In this document: piece by piece, positions 25,436-33,122 of the stretch
Layout of the letters: the number at the start of each line of letters is the position of its first letter
Position numbering within the stretch: position 1 is the stretch's first letter
Source of the DNA: an uncultured Lachnospiraceae bacterium
GTDB lineage: Bacteria; Bacillota; Clostridia; Lachnospirales; Lachnospiraceae
Length of the DNA: 64,000 nt
Reading direction: 5' to 3'
Assembly: GCA_902766825.1 (NCBI GenBank)
Contig: CACXFB010000022.1
Location: 1-64,000, forward strand
Translations under genes and position numbers: made by a program
Notes under the pieces: generated by a model
What the model was told of the DNA's origin: nothing
What the model saw: the letters and a program-made list of their open reading frames with translations, nothing else
Database searches by the model: none

Positions 25436-26968
25436 ATGAGAATAACCCACAAGATGATTACCAATAATATGATGAGTAACATTAACAGGAACAAAGACCT
25501 TGTTAATAAATACGATGAGCAGTACACAACGGGAAAGAGAATACAGAGACCTTCTGATGATCCTATTATCGCTGTGCGTGCTCTTAAACTTCGTACAACT
25601 TTGTCAGAGTTAGAACAATATGTGGAAAAAAATATTCCTGATGCTCTTTCGTGGATGGAAGTGTCGGAGAGTGGACTTAAGAATATCAACACGATACTGA
25701 CGAATATTAATACACACTGTAATCAGGGGTCAAATGATACACTCAGTGTAAGTGACCGCAATTCCATAGTTGAAAACCTTACACAGTTTAAAGAACAGAT
25801 TTACAAAGAGTGTAATGCTAACAGTGCCGGAAGATATGTTTATGCAGGTTATAAGACTAACAGCAGCATAACTTATGACACAACTTCTCAGGATGTTAAG
25901 TATGATATCACAGAAAAATTTGACGGTACCGATATTAAGAAGATATCAAAAGTTATCGGTGGATACACAAGCTCTGATTATGATTCGGCAAATCCTGACA
26001 AGGACAAGTTTGCAATGGCACCGACTCTTATTGAGAATATATACAGATTAAGACTTTCTTACGATAAGATGGATGATGTTAAGATGACGGCAGATGATAT
26101 TACCTACACCGAGACGACGACAGATCCTGATACGGGAAAAGAGGTTAAAGAGACATTTCCGATAAGCAATCTCGGAGTGACTGTCGAAAATAAGATTTCT
26201 ACGGATGTAGATGCATATCAGCCACAGGAAAATCAGATAATATATTTAAAAGATACCGGTGAGCTGATTATGGATGCCGGAATGTATGAGAAATTAAGAC
26301 TTCAGGGCGAAGATGCAATCAGCGTATCTTACCATAAAACAAATTTCTCTGAGGGAGATTGCAGACCGGAGCACTTTTTTACATGTACATCAACAGATCA
26401 ATATGGTGTTGTAAGAAACTATGAAAAGACACAACAGCAGATTGAATATGAAGTAAGCTTCGGACAAAGTATCAGAGTGAATACACAGATAACAGATGTT
26501 ATCGGAACAGATGTGGCAAGAGATATTGATGAGATACTTGACAGAGTAAATCAGGTTTTAGATGTTGAAAACCAGCTTGCAAATGTTAATCAGTTATTGT
26601 CTAACTCCGATACAACTACTGATCAAAAGGATGCACTTAATCTTTTGAAAGAACAGCTTACTACAGAACATGTGTTAAAAAGCAAGCTTATGAGAGATGC
26701 ATTTGAAAGTGGAATAGGTAATTCGGAAAAATATCAGGCACAGGTAAATATCGCAATTGCGGATTTAGGAAGCAGATATTCAAGAGTACAGCTTACCCAG
26801 AGCAGACTTGAAGACCAGCGTATTGATTACACTGAGCTTAAGTCTGAAAATGAGGATGTTGACCTTGTGGACGCGTATATTAAGCTTACATCTGCAGAAA
26901 ATATATATACAGCTTCCCTTAGTTCTGTAGCTAAGATAAGCAAGAATTCGCTCCTCGATTTTATCTAG
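25436..26968 (+). CDS. flgL: Flagellar hook-filament junction protein FlgL
   Basis: A 510-residue protein, long for FlgL (usually about 300). The N-terminus MRITHKMITNNMMSNINRNKDLVNKYDEQYTTGKRIQRPSDDP and C-terminus LGSRYSRVQLTQSRLEDQRIDYTELKSENEDVDLVDAYIKLTSAENIYTASLSSVAKI are the flagellin-like coiled-coil ends. Residues about 140-400 are a species-specific inserted domain exposed on the filament base. It is the last gene of the flgM-flgN-flgK-flgK2-flgL run. No strong terminator follows before fliW. Confidence 0.85.
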   Translation: MRITHKMITNNMMSNINRNKDLVNKYDEQYTTGKRIQRPSDDPIIAVRALKLRTTLSELEQYVEKNIPDALSWMEVSESGLKNINTILTNINTHCNQGSNDTLSVSDRNSIVENLTQFKEQIYKECNANSAGRYVYAGYKTNSSITYDTTSQDVKYDITEKFDGTDIKKISKVIGGYTSSDYDSANPDKDKFAMAPTLIENIYRLRLSYDKMDDVKMTADDITYTETTTDPDTGKEVKETFPISNLGVTVENKISTDVDAYQPQENQIIYLKDTGELIMDAGMYEKLRLQGEDAISVSYHKTNFSEGDCRPEHFFTCTSTDQYGVVRNYEKTQQQIEYEVSFGQSIRVNTQITDVIGTDVARDIDEILDRVNQVLDVENQLANVNQLLSNSDTTTDQKDALNLLKEQLTTEHVLKSKLMRDAFESGIGNSEKYQAQVNIAIADLGSRYSRVQLTQSRLEDQRIDYTELKSENEDVDLVDAYIKLTSAENIYTASLSSVAKISKNSLLDFI

Positions 26969-27055
26969 AATTTGTTTACAATTAATCATATTTGAGATAA
27001 AATAATTATATGTATTGGAAAAGGTTATTAACTATAGGTTGGATTGGAGGTTTAT

Positions 27056-27517
27056 ATGGTTATTAATACAAAATGTTTCGGACAGGTGGATATAGGAGAA
27101 GAGAAGGTTATTACTTTTGATTCAGGAATATTGGGATTTGAAGAGTTTAAAAAGTATACAATTCTGTATGATAATTCAGGTGAACAGCGCTCAACTATTT
27201 CTTGGCTTCAGAGTATGGACGAGCCGGGACTGGCACTTCCGATTGTTGAACCGTGTTACATTAAGGAGGATTATAACCCTACGGTTGAAGATAGTCTTTT
27301 AGAAGGACTTGGTGAGATGAATGATGAGAATACTCTCGTGTTTGTTACACTTACAGTTCCGGGCAGCCTTAAGGATATGACAGCTAATCTTCGTGCTCCT
27401 ATTATTATCAATGCGGATACAAGAAAAGCTATGCAGATAATATTGGAGGATAACAGTTATCCAATTAAGTTTAATGTGTTCGAGGCTGTTGAAGCCATGA
27501 AAAAAAGTAAAGGATAG
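27056..27517 (+). CDS. fliW: Flagellar assembly factor FliW
   Basis: A 153-residue protein beginning MVINTKCFGQVDIGEEKVITFDSGILGFEEFKKYTIL, the FliW family start. FliW binds either flagellin or CsrA; when flagellin is low it frees... the switch by antagonising CsrA, which otherwise represses flagellin translation. ATG 27056 is used since GGAGG lies 6-7 bases upstream; the TTG at 27044 would overlap that site. csrA follows 13 bases downstream and the flagellin leader has CsrA sites, so the whole circuit is present. Confidence 0.9.
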   Translation: MVINTKCFGQVDIGEEKVITFDSGILGFEEFKKYTILYDNSGEQRSTISWLQSMDEPGLALPIVEPCYIKEDYNPTVEDSLLEGLGEMNDENTLVFVTLTVPGSLKDMTANLRAPIIINADTRKAMQIILEDNSYPIKFNVFEAVEAMKKSKG

Positions 27518-27530
27518 GAGGGGGACAGGT

Positions 27531-27755
27531 ATGTTAGCTCTTACAAGAAAGCTTAATGAGTCGATAATTATTAATAATGATATTGAAGTCGTTATTCTTG
27601 AAGTAAAAGGAGATCAGGTAAAGGTTGGAATAAAAGCACCTAAGTCGGTTCCTATATATCGTAAGGAGATTTATGATCAGATTCAGCAGTCTAATAAAGA
27701 AGCGGCTATGACGCAAGTGAGTCCTAAGTCACTTAATGATGTGTTTAAGATATAA
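27531..27755 (+). CDS. csrA: Carbon storage / translational regulator CsrA
   Basis: A 74-residue RNA-binding protein: MLALTRKLNESIIINNDIEVVILEVKGDQVKVGIKAPKSVPIYRKEIY is the full CsrA core with the conserved Leu-Thr-Arg-Lys start and the VPIYRKEIY helix. It dimerises and binds GGA motifs in mRNA leaders. GGAGGGGG precedes ATG 27531. Its likely target is the flagellin leader (31801-31874). A terminator follows at 27785. Confidence 0.9.
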   Translation: MLALTRKLNESIIINNDIEVVILEVKGDQVKVGIKAPKSVPIYRKEIYDQIQQSNKEAAMTQVSPKSLNDVFKI

Positions 27756-27770
27756 ATTTTTTATAAGATA

Positions 27771-27797
27771 TAAAGTGATTTAATAAACTGCCGATAA
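27771..27797 (+). promoter_or_regulatory. Sigma-28 promoter of the flaG-fliD-fliS operon
   Basis: TAAAGTGA (27771-27778), 11-base spacer, GCCGATAA (27790-27797): an almost perfect SigD promoter. Its -10 box forms part of the 5' arm of the csrA terminator. Confidence 0.8.
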
Positions 27798-27826
27798 TCT
27801 ATGTAGGATAGTCGGCAGTTTTTTTC
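27785..27826 (+). terminator. csrA terminator overlapping a promoter
   Basis: AAACTGCCGA (27785-27794) pairs with TCGGCAGTT (27812-27820) over a 17-base loop, followed by TTTTT. Its left arm contains the -10 box of the flaG promoter. Confidence 0.8.
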
Positions 27827-27885
27827 AACTATATTTGGCAACGGTATTATTATAACAAACAAATATACACAAGGAGGTGTTTGGA

Positions 27886-28308
27886 ATGGTAATCGAATCA
27901 GTTTCAGGTGCAGCTTATAGCATGGATGCGGGAAGAGGAAGCGCCAGACGTATTGAGAATATTCCGGCAGATAAAGCAGGTACGGTGGTACAGACTAATC
28001 AGACATCCAAAGTTGCACCGGCAGGTAACGGTGGACAGGCGGATAATCAGGACAATCCTAATCAGGAAGGCAAACAGCAGCAGATGTCTGAAAAATTTGT
28101 ATCGGGTGCTGTAAGTAATGCCAATTCTCATCTTCCTACAAGAACAAAATGCGAGTTTGCATATGATGAGAAGACAAAGCGTGTATCCATAACCATTAAG
28201 GATGAGGATACAGATGAGGTTATCAAGGAGATACCGCCTAAGGAAGCTCTTGAGATGGTGGCGAAGATGTGGGAATTAGCCGGAATCTTGGTTGATGAGA
28301 AGAGATAG
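27886..28308 (+). CDS. flaG: FlaG-family flagellar protein
   Basis: A 140-residue protein. The C-terminal half is the FlaG domain: SGAVSNANSHLPTRTKCEFAYDEKTKRVSITIKDEDTDEVIKEIPPKEALEMVAKMWELAGILVDEKR. The N-terminal half is low-complexity, Gln/Asn-rich and probably disordered. FlaG influences filament length. ATG 27886 follows AAGGAGG by 8-9 bases; GTG 27877 overlaps it. fliD starts 14 bases after its stop. Confidence 0.8.
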   Translation: MVIESVSGAAYSMDAGRGSARRIENIPADKAGTVVQTNQTSKVAPAGNGGQADNQDNPNQEGKQQQMSEKFVSGAVSNANSHLPTRTKCEFAYDEKTKRVSITIKDEDTDEVIKEIPPKEALEMVAKMWELAGILVDEKR

Positions 28309-28322
28309 AATGGAGGATTACT

Positions 28323-30662
28323 ATGGCTATACGAATGACGGGTCTTATGTCAGGACTTGATACGGAATCAATTGTAGAACAGTTGATGACGGCTCATTCC
28401 ATGAAGAAGACCAAAGTGGAGAATAGTAAGACGAAGCTTGAGTGGAAGCAGGAGAAGTGGCAGGATCTTAATACTAAGCTGAAGAATTTATATGACAATC
28501 AGGTCAGCAAGATGAGACTCCAGTCATCATATCAGGCTAAGAAAGTAGCATCATCCAACGAGTCTGCGCTTACTGCAACGGCAGCTAACAATGCTCCGTC
28601 AGGCAGTAACATTGTTACAGTTGATAAGTTAGCAAGTGCCCAGTATGTAACAGGTTCCGACGTTAAGTCTTTAGGACTTACCAAGATGAGTAAGCTCACA
28701 GAGATTGTGGACGGCAATGGTAATGGTATAGAAGCAGGAACAGTATTTACCGTAACCAGCGGAACCGGGGATGACCAGGTGGTTAAGAGCCTTGCGGTAA
28801 CAGCAGACACTACAGTGAATGACTTCTTAAATACTCTTAAGGAGGCAGGGCTTAACGCAAGCTTCGACGAGAATCAGGGAAGATTTTTTATAAGCTCGGC
28901 TGAAAGCGGAGAGAAGAATGCATTTACCATTACATCAACTTCTCTTTCAAGTGAGGCTGTAAGTGGAAGAGATGCCATAAAGGATGCAGTGGGTTTTGAT
29001 TCACTCAGTTCTTCTGACAAGGATACGGTTAATAATGCATTTTCAAAGATAGCGTCAGGTACATATCAGGAATATTATGATGCCACTAATTCTCTTCAAA
29101 GTATTGTGGAGAAGAGTGTCAGAGCAGACGTTAAGAGCAAAGCTACAGCTTATGTGACAGACGTTGCGAAGGAGCATGTACGAACTGACACACAGGCTAT
29201 GGAGGAGATTACATCCATTGCCCGGGAGAGCATTGAAGGTACGGATTTTGAGGCTAAGGTTAAGGCTCAGTACAGAGAAGATGCAAAGCAGGCGATAGAG
29301 GCTCAGCTGGATGAAGATATTGCCAATGGTACGGTAACCTTAGAGGATGATACCCAAAGAGCAGTAATTCTTAAGCAGCGTCTTGATGAGCAGTTAGACA
29401 GCGCAGTTGAGGCAAAGGTTAATGATACCACAACCTTTGAGGCAGATGTGGAGGCTGTAAGACAGGAAGCTCTTGATAAAGCGATAGATAATGGTGTTGC
29501 TGCTAAGGCTAATGAGATAGTAACTTCTGATGAAGGTAAGGCACAGATTGCATATCTTGAAGAGAATGGATTATCTGAAAGCTCACTTAACTTAGCGGTC
29601 AGTGAAGGTATATTTACCGCTGAAGATGCAGCACTTGTAGCTGTTGATGAAGATAACACTTTTGAAAGTGCGGACCTTTCAGTTACACTTGCCACGGATA
29701 CGCTCACAACAGCAATAGAAGCCTACAGAAATGTTGGCGAGACAACAGGCAGTTCTACAGGAGCACTTTCAGTTTTAGGACTTGGGGAAATTACAGGTTC
29801 TGATGTGGCAGCAGCTGCGGACGGAAGCGGAATGGTTGTTGTAAGCGCTAAGAACAGCCAGATAACTCTTAACGGTGCGGTGCTCACAGGTACAACCAAT
29901 AGCTTTACTGCTAATGGAATAACATTTAACCTTAATAAGACGACAGAACCGGGAGAGACCGTAAGCATAAATGTTACTAATGATGTAGACGCAACATATG
30001 ATATGGTTAAGAATTTCGTTAAGGAATATAATGAAATTTTAAAAGAGATGAATACTCTTTATGGCGCAGCATCATCGAGAGGATATGATCCTCTTACGGA
30101 TGATCAGAAGGAAGCCATGACAGATGATCAGGTGGAAAAGTGGGAGAAGAAGATTAAGGATTCTCTCTTTAGGAACGACACTACTCTTAATTCAATTACC
30201 AGTGCTATGAAGAATGCAATGGCATCCACAGTGGAATTTAATGGTGCAAAGTATTCTCTTGCGGCTTTTGGAATTCAGACATCTACAGATTATTCAGAGA
30301 AAGGGCTTCTTCACATCTATGGTGATACAGATGATGCTACATATTCAACAATGGATGACAAGCTTAAGAAGGCTTTGATGGATGATCCTGATAGTGTAAT
30401 TAACGTTTTAAGCGGAGTAGCTAAGAATCTGTACAGTGCTATGACAGACAAGATGAAGACATCAAGTATAAGCAGTGCATTTACATTCTATAATGATAAG
30501 CAGATGAATAAGGAACTGAAGGAATACAGCAGTCAGATAAGCAAGTGGACTGAGAAGCTTTCGGATATGGAGGATAGCTATTACAAGCAGTTTTCAGCTA
30601 TGGAGAAGGCGATGGCCAAGCTTAATTCCCAAAGTTCATACATGTCATCATTGTTTGGATAA
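28323..30662 (+). CDS. fliD: Flagellar capping protein FliD
   Basis: A 779-residue protein beginning MAIRMTGLMSGLDTESIVEQLMTAHSMKKTKVENSKTKLEWKQEKWQDLNTKL, the FliD N-terminus. The C-terminal FliD domain (about 555-770) has YDMVKNFVKEYNEILKEMNTLYG and the terminal coiled coil. Residues about 220-470 are an acidic Ala/Glu/Asp/Thr-rich helical insert (many KVND, EEITSIA-like repeats) that makes this longer than the usual 450-650. It caps the growing filament and folds exported flagellin. It is controlled by the SigD promoter at 27771. Confidence 0.9.
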   Translation: MAIRMTGLMSGLDTESIVEQLMTAHSMKKTKVENSKTKLEWKQEKWQDLNTKLKNLYDNQVSKMRLQSSYQAKKVASSNESALTATAANNAPSGSNIVTVDKLASAQYVTGSDVKSLGLTKMSKLTEIVDGNGNGIEAGTVFTVTSGTGDDQVVKSLAVTADTTVNDFLNTLKEAGLNASFDENQGRFFISSAESGEKNAFTITSTSLSSEAVSGRDAIKDAVGFDSLSSSDKDTVNNAFSKIASGTYQEYYDATNSLQSIVEKSVRADVKSKATAYVTDVAKEHVRTDTQAMEEITSIARESIEGTDFEAKVKAQYREDAKQAIEAQLDEDIANGTVTLEDDTQRAVILKQRLDEQLDSAVEAKVNDTTTFEADVEAVRQEALDKAIDNGVAAKANEIVTSDEGKAQIAYLEENGLSESSLNLAVSEGIFTAEDAALVAVDEDNTFESADLSVTLATDTLTTAIEAYRNVGETTGSSTGALSVLGLGEITGSDVAAAADGSGMVVVSAKNSQITLNGAVLTGTTNSFTANGITFNLNKTTEPGETVSINVTNDVDATYDMVKNFVKEYNEILKEMNTLYGAASSRGYDPLTDDQKEAMTDDQVEKWEKKIKDSLFRNDTTLNSITSAMKNAMASTVEFNGAKYSLAAFGIQTSTDYSEKGLLHIYGDTDDATYSTMDDKLKKALMDDPDSVINVLSGVAKNLYSAMTDKMKTSSISSAFTFYNDKQMNKELKEYSSQISKWTEKLSDMEDSYYKQFSAMEKAMAKLNSQSSYMSSLFG

Positions 30663-30752
30663 TATTTGGTGGCATCTTTCTATAAAGAGATGATAAAGAT
30701 TTTTAAGCAATACTTCAGAGTATAATTAATTGCTTGGAAAAGAGGATAAACT

Positions 30753-31130
30753 ATGAATTATAATGCGGCAGCAGCTTATAAGAACAATTCAATTCAGACA
30801 GCATCCAAGGCAGAATTAACCCTTATGTTGTATGAAGGTGCAATAAAGTTCTGTAATATCGCACTTATGGCTATTGAGAAAAATGATGTGGAACAGGCTC
30901 ATACAAACATAGTCAAAGCACAAAAGATTATTGTGGAATTTCGTTGTACACTGGATTTCAAATATCCCGTGGCAAAAGATTTTGACGTAGTATATGAATA
31001 CATATACAGAAGACTGGTGGAGGCTAACCTCAAAAAGGACCCTGAGATTTTAGGCGAAGCATTAAAGTACATCAGGGAGATGAGGGATACCTGGAAGGAA
31101 GTAATGAAGGCTAATAAGGCCGGAAAGTAA
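30753..31130 (+). CDS. fliS: Flagellin export chaperone FliS
   Basis: A 125-residue helical bundle with the FliS order: NYNAAAAYKNNSIQTASKAELTLMLYEGAIKFCNIALMAIEKNDVEQAHTNIVKAQKII, then DLDKYPVAKDF-type loop and VKANLKKDPEILGEALKYIREMRDTWKEVM. It binds the flagellin C-terminus before export. Ribosome site AGAGGA precedes ATG 30753. A terminator lies just past the stop. Confidence 0.9.
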   Translation: MNYNAAAAYKNNSIQTASKAELTLMLYEGAIKFCNIALMAIEKNDVEQAHTNIVKAQKIIVEFRCTLDFKYPVAKDFDVVYEYIYRRLVEANLKKDPEILGEALKYIREMRDTWKEVMKANKAGK

Positions 31131-31137
31131 AAAAATC

Positions 31138-31190
31138 AGGGAACTGACTTATAATAATTATTCAGTGGTCAGTTCCCTTTTATTTTTAAT
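31138..31190 (+). terminator. fliS terminator
   Basis: AGGGAACTGAC (31138-31148) and GTCAGTTCCCT (31168-31178) form an 11-bp stem followed by TTTTATTTTT. Confidence 0.85.
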
Positions 31191-31213
31191 TTAAAAGATA
31201 TGGAGGAGGAAGC

Positions 31214-31708
31214 ATGGAGCCAACCAGTATGACATATGTCAGTGTTCTAAAGAATACATTGATAAGAAAACATGAAGTATTATTAGCATTCATCAAGGTG
31301 ATGGAAGACTTTGAAAAGAAACTTAATGAGGGCAACGGCGACATGGATGCTGACAGCTTTGAAGATTTTTTAAGTAAGAGAGATACTATAATAAAGCAGA
31401 TTAACTCCCTGGATGACGGCTTTGAGAGTATATATAAAAAGGTTCAGGAAGAGATAAAATCTAATCCGGTTGCCTATAAAAGCGACATTAAGGTGATGCA
31501 GCAGTATATACCAAAGGTTACGGAGCTGGGAGTCAAGATTAATGCAATAGAGCTTAGGAATAAAAGCAGAATTGAACGTCTCTTTGGAATGAGAAAAAAT
31601 GATGTAAAATCCTACAAGATGAGCCAGAAGACGGTGTCTAACTATTACAGGAATGCGTACAGTGCTTATGAGAGCAGTGATATTAGAAGAATTGACCAAA
31701 AAAAATAA
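31214..31708 (+). CDS. FliT/FlgN-like flagellar chaperone
   Basis: A 164-residue all-helical protein, rich in Lys, Glu and Asn, with no signal peptide. It carries a long central helix (FEDFLSKRDTIIKQINSLDDGFESIYKKVQEEI) like FliT/FlgN chaperones and ends with a basic helix RIERLFGMRKNDVKSYKMSQKTVSNYYRNAY. Position directly after fliS and before the flagellin gene supports a FliT-like role for FliD, but sequence identity is too low to be sure. GGAGGAGG lies 4-5 bases before ATG 31214. It is separated from fliS by a terminator, so it needs its own promoter or readthrough. Confidence 0.55.
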   Translation: MEPTSMTYVSVLKNTLIRKHEVLLAFIKVMEDFEKKLNEGNGDMDADSFEDFLSKRDTIIKQINSLDDGFESIYKKVQEEIKSNPVAYKSDIKVMQQYIPKVTELGVKINAIELRNKSRIERLFGMRKNDVKSYKMSQKTVSNYYRNAYSAYESSDIRRIDQKK

Positions 31709-31751
31709 CTATTTGATTAAAAAAATTATTGAAAAAAATCAAAAAAAATGC

Positions 31752-31778
31752 TAAAGTAAATTTATCGGTAACCGATAT
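31752..31778 (+). promoter_or_regulatory. Sigma-28 promoter of the flagellin gene
   Basis: TAAAGTAA (31752-31759), 11-base spacer, ACCGATAT (31771-31778), giving a leader of about 90 bases. Confidence 0.8.
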
Positions 31779-31814
31779 ATATTATAGGTAACAAAGTAAC
31801 ATATAACAATTAAC

Positions 31815-31867
31815 TGCTCGCAAGAGCAATCACCAGTCACAAGGATGTGGCTGTATATTCAAGGAGG
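31815..31867 (+). promoter_or_regulatory. Flagellin leader with two CsrA-type sites
   Basis: First a GNRA-loop hairpin TGCTC-GCAA-GAGCA (31815-31828). Then a hairpin AGTCACAAGGATGTGGCT (31835-31852) that presents ACAAGGATGT (31839-31848), an exact match to the CsrA consensus core ACARGGAUGU. A second site is CAAGGAGGA at 31860-31868, which is the Shine-Dalgarno sequence itself. This is the two-site arrangement of the Bacillus hag leader. Confidence 0.75.
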
Positions 31868-31874
31868 AATTATT

Positions 31875-32705
31875 ATGATAGTACAACACAACATGGCAGC
31901 TCTTAACACAAACAGACAGTTAGGAGTATCAAACACAAATCTTTCTAAGGCAACAGAGAAGTTATCATCAGGCTACAGAATCAACAGGGCCGGTGATGAC
32001 GCAGCAGGTCTTTCAATCTCAGAGAAGATGAGAGGACAGATTAGAGGTCTTGATCAGGCATCTACTAACGCTGAGGATGGTGTTTCACTTATCCAGACAG
32101 CAGAGGGTGCTTTGAATGAGATTCACTCAGTTCTTCAGAGAATGAGAGAACTTACAGTGCAGGCAGCTAACGATACTAATGTTACGGCAGATCGTAAGGC
32201 AATTGCTTCAGAGCAGTCTCAGTTACAGCAGGAGATTACACGTATTGCTTCTCAGACAGAATTCAATACTATGAAGTTGCTTAATGGTAACTTTGGAACT
32301 GCTGGAGGTGGAAAGAATCTTCAGGTTGGCGCTAATGCAAATCAGAGTATTAATGTTACCATTACTAATGTTAGTGCGAGTGGTTTAAAAGTAGATGATG
32401 TAGGTACTAAAATGACATCTTATACTGATGCAACTGCATATATTACCACTATTGATAAGGCTATAACAACAGTATCTTCTCAGAGATCTAATTTGGGTGC
32501 TATCCAGAACAGACTTGAGCATACAATTGCTAACGCTGATAACACTTCTGAGAACCTTCAGTCAGCTGAATCACGTATCAGAGATGTAGATATGGCTGAT
32601 GAGATGGTAACATACTCAAAGAATAATATCGTTCAGCAGGCTGCACAGTCAATGTTGGCTCAGGCTAATCAGTCTACACAGGGTGTATTATCATTACTCA
32701 GATAA
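31875..32705 (+). CDS. fliC: Flagellin
   Basis: A 276-residue flagellin. The N-terminus MIVQHNMAALNTNRQLGVSNTNLSKATEKLSSGYRINRAGDDAAGLSISEKMRGQIRGL and C-terminus AESRIRDVDMADEMVTYSKNNIVQQAAQSMLAQANQSTQGVLSLLR are the D0/D1 parts. The short variable centre (about residues 145-200) has many Ser, Thr and Asn, suited to the O-linked sugars made by the pseudaminic-acid genes. ATG 31875 follows AAGGAGG by 7 bases; a longer frame from 31845 would run through the regulatory hairpin. It is regulated by SigD and CsrA-FliW and followed by a terminator. Confidence 0.95.
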   Translation: MIVQHNMAALNTNRQLGVSNTNLSKATEKLSSGYRINRAGDDAAGLSISEKMRGQIRGLDQASTNAEDGVSLIQTAEGALNEIHSVLQRMRELTVQAANDTNVTADRKAIASEQSQLQQEITRIASQTEFNTMKLLNGNFGTAGGGKNLQVGANANQSINVTITNVSASGLKVDDVGTKMTSYTDATAYITTIDKAITTVSSQRSNLGAIQNRLEHTIANADNTSENLQSAESRIRDVDMADEMVTYSKNNIVQQAAQSMLAQANQSTQGVLSLLR

Positions 32706-32729
32706 TTTTGATATTATTATCTGGTAGGT

Positions 32730-32772
32730 AGAAATAGGACTGGCCGGTATGGTCAGTTCTATTTCTTTTTTT
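32730..32772 (+). terminator. Flagellin gene terminator
   Basis: AGAAATAGGACTGGCC pairs with GGTCAGTTCTATTTCT (32751-32766) around a short loop, followed by seven Ts. Confidence 0.85.
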
Positions 32773-32811
32773 ATTAGTTTAATATAGGTTGGGGTGGAAG
32801 CGAGGAATGAA

Positions 32812-33120
32812 ATGGAGCTACAAAATATCATTGAAACAATGACAGAATACATAATGGATATTAGTGAAAATTTTTACAGACAGCATAATAAAGAGGCATA
32901 TTCAAAACTTGATGAATTGTATATGCAATTTGATTTATTGTTAAATAATGAGATGGTAATGAAAAATGATATATTAAAAAGTAATGTAATTGACATATCA
33001 CGTTTTTTAAACAATATAATGGAAGCGCTGAAAGAGCAGGATGGAGTATTGATAGCAGATATTTTGAGGTTTGATATTGGAAATAGCATTCTTAATATGA
33101 TAGATGAGATTGGAGAATAG
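32812..33120 (+). CDS. Small helical protein between flagellin and maf genes
   Basis: A 102-residue acidic protein (MELQNIIETMTEYIMDISENFYRQHNKEAYSKLDELYMQ...), predicted as an all-helical bundle. ATG 32812 is 6 bases after GAGG; the GTG at 32794 lacks a good site. The C-terminus of the third Maf protein's N-terminal segment (36900-37150) has a similar helical pattern (KVIDNIMKYLEQ, YEMVNEYIFSNS), so it may be a related small partner for the Maf proteins or for flagellin. I do not recognise a family. It is tightly linked to the first maf gene (2-base gap). Confidence 0.5.
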   Translation: MELQNIIETMTEYIMDISENFYRQHNKEAYSKLDELYMQFDLLLNNEMVMKNDILKSNVIDISRFLNNIMEALKEQDGVLIADILRFDIGNSILNMIDEIGE

Positions 33121-33122
33121 AA

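Noticed and set aside
28532-29968. Minus-strand open frames inside fliD
   Set aside because: Compositional shadows of the Ala/Thr/Ser-rich fliD sequence.
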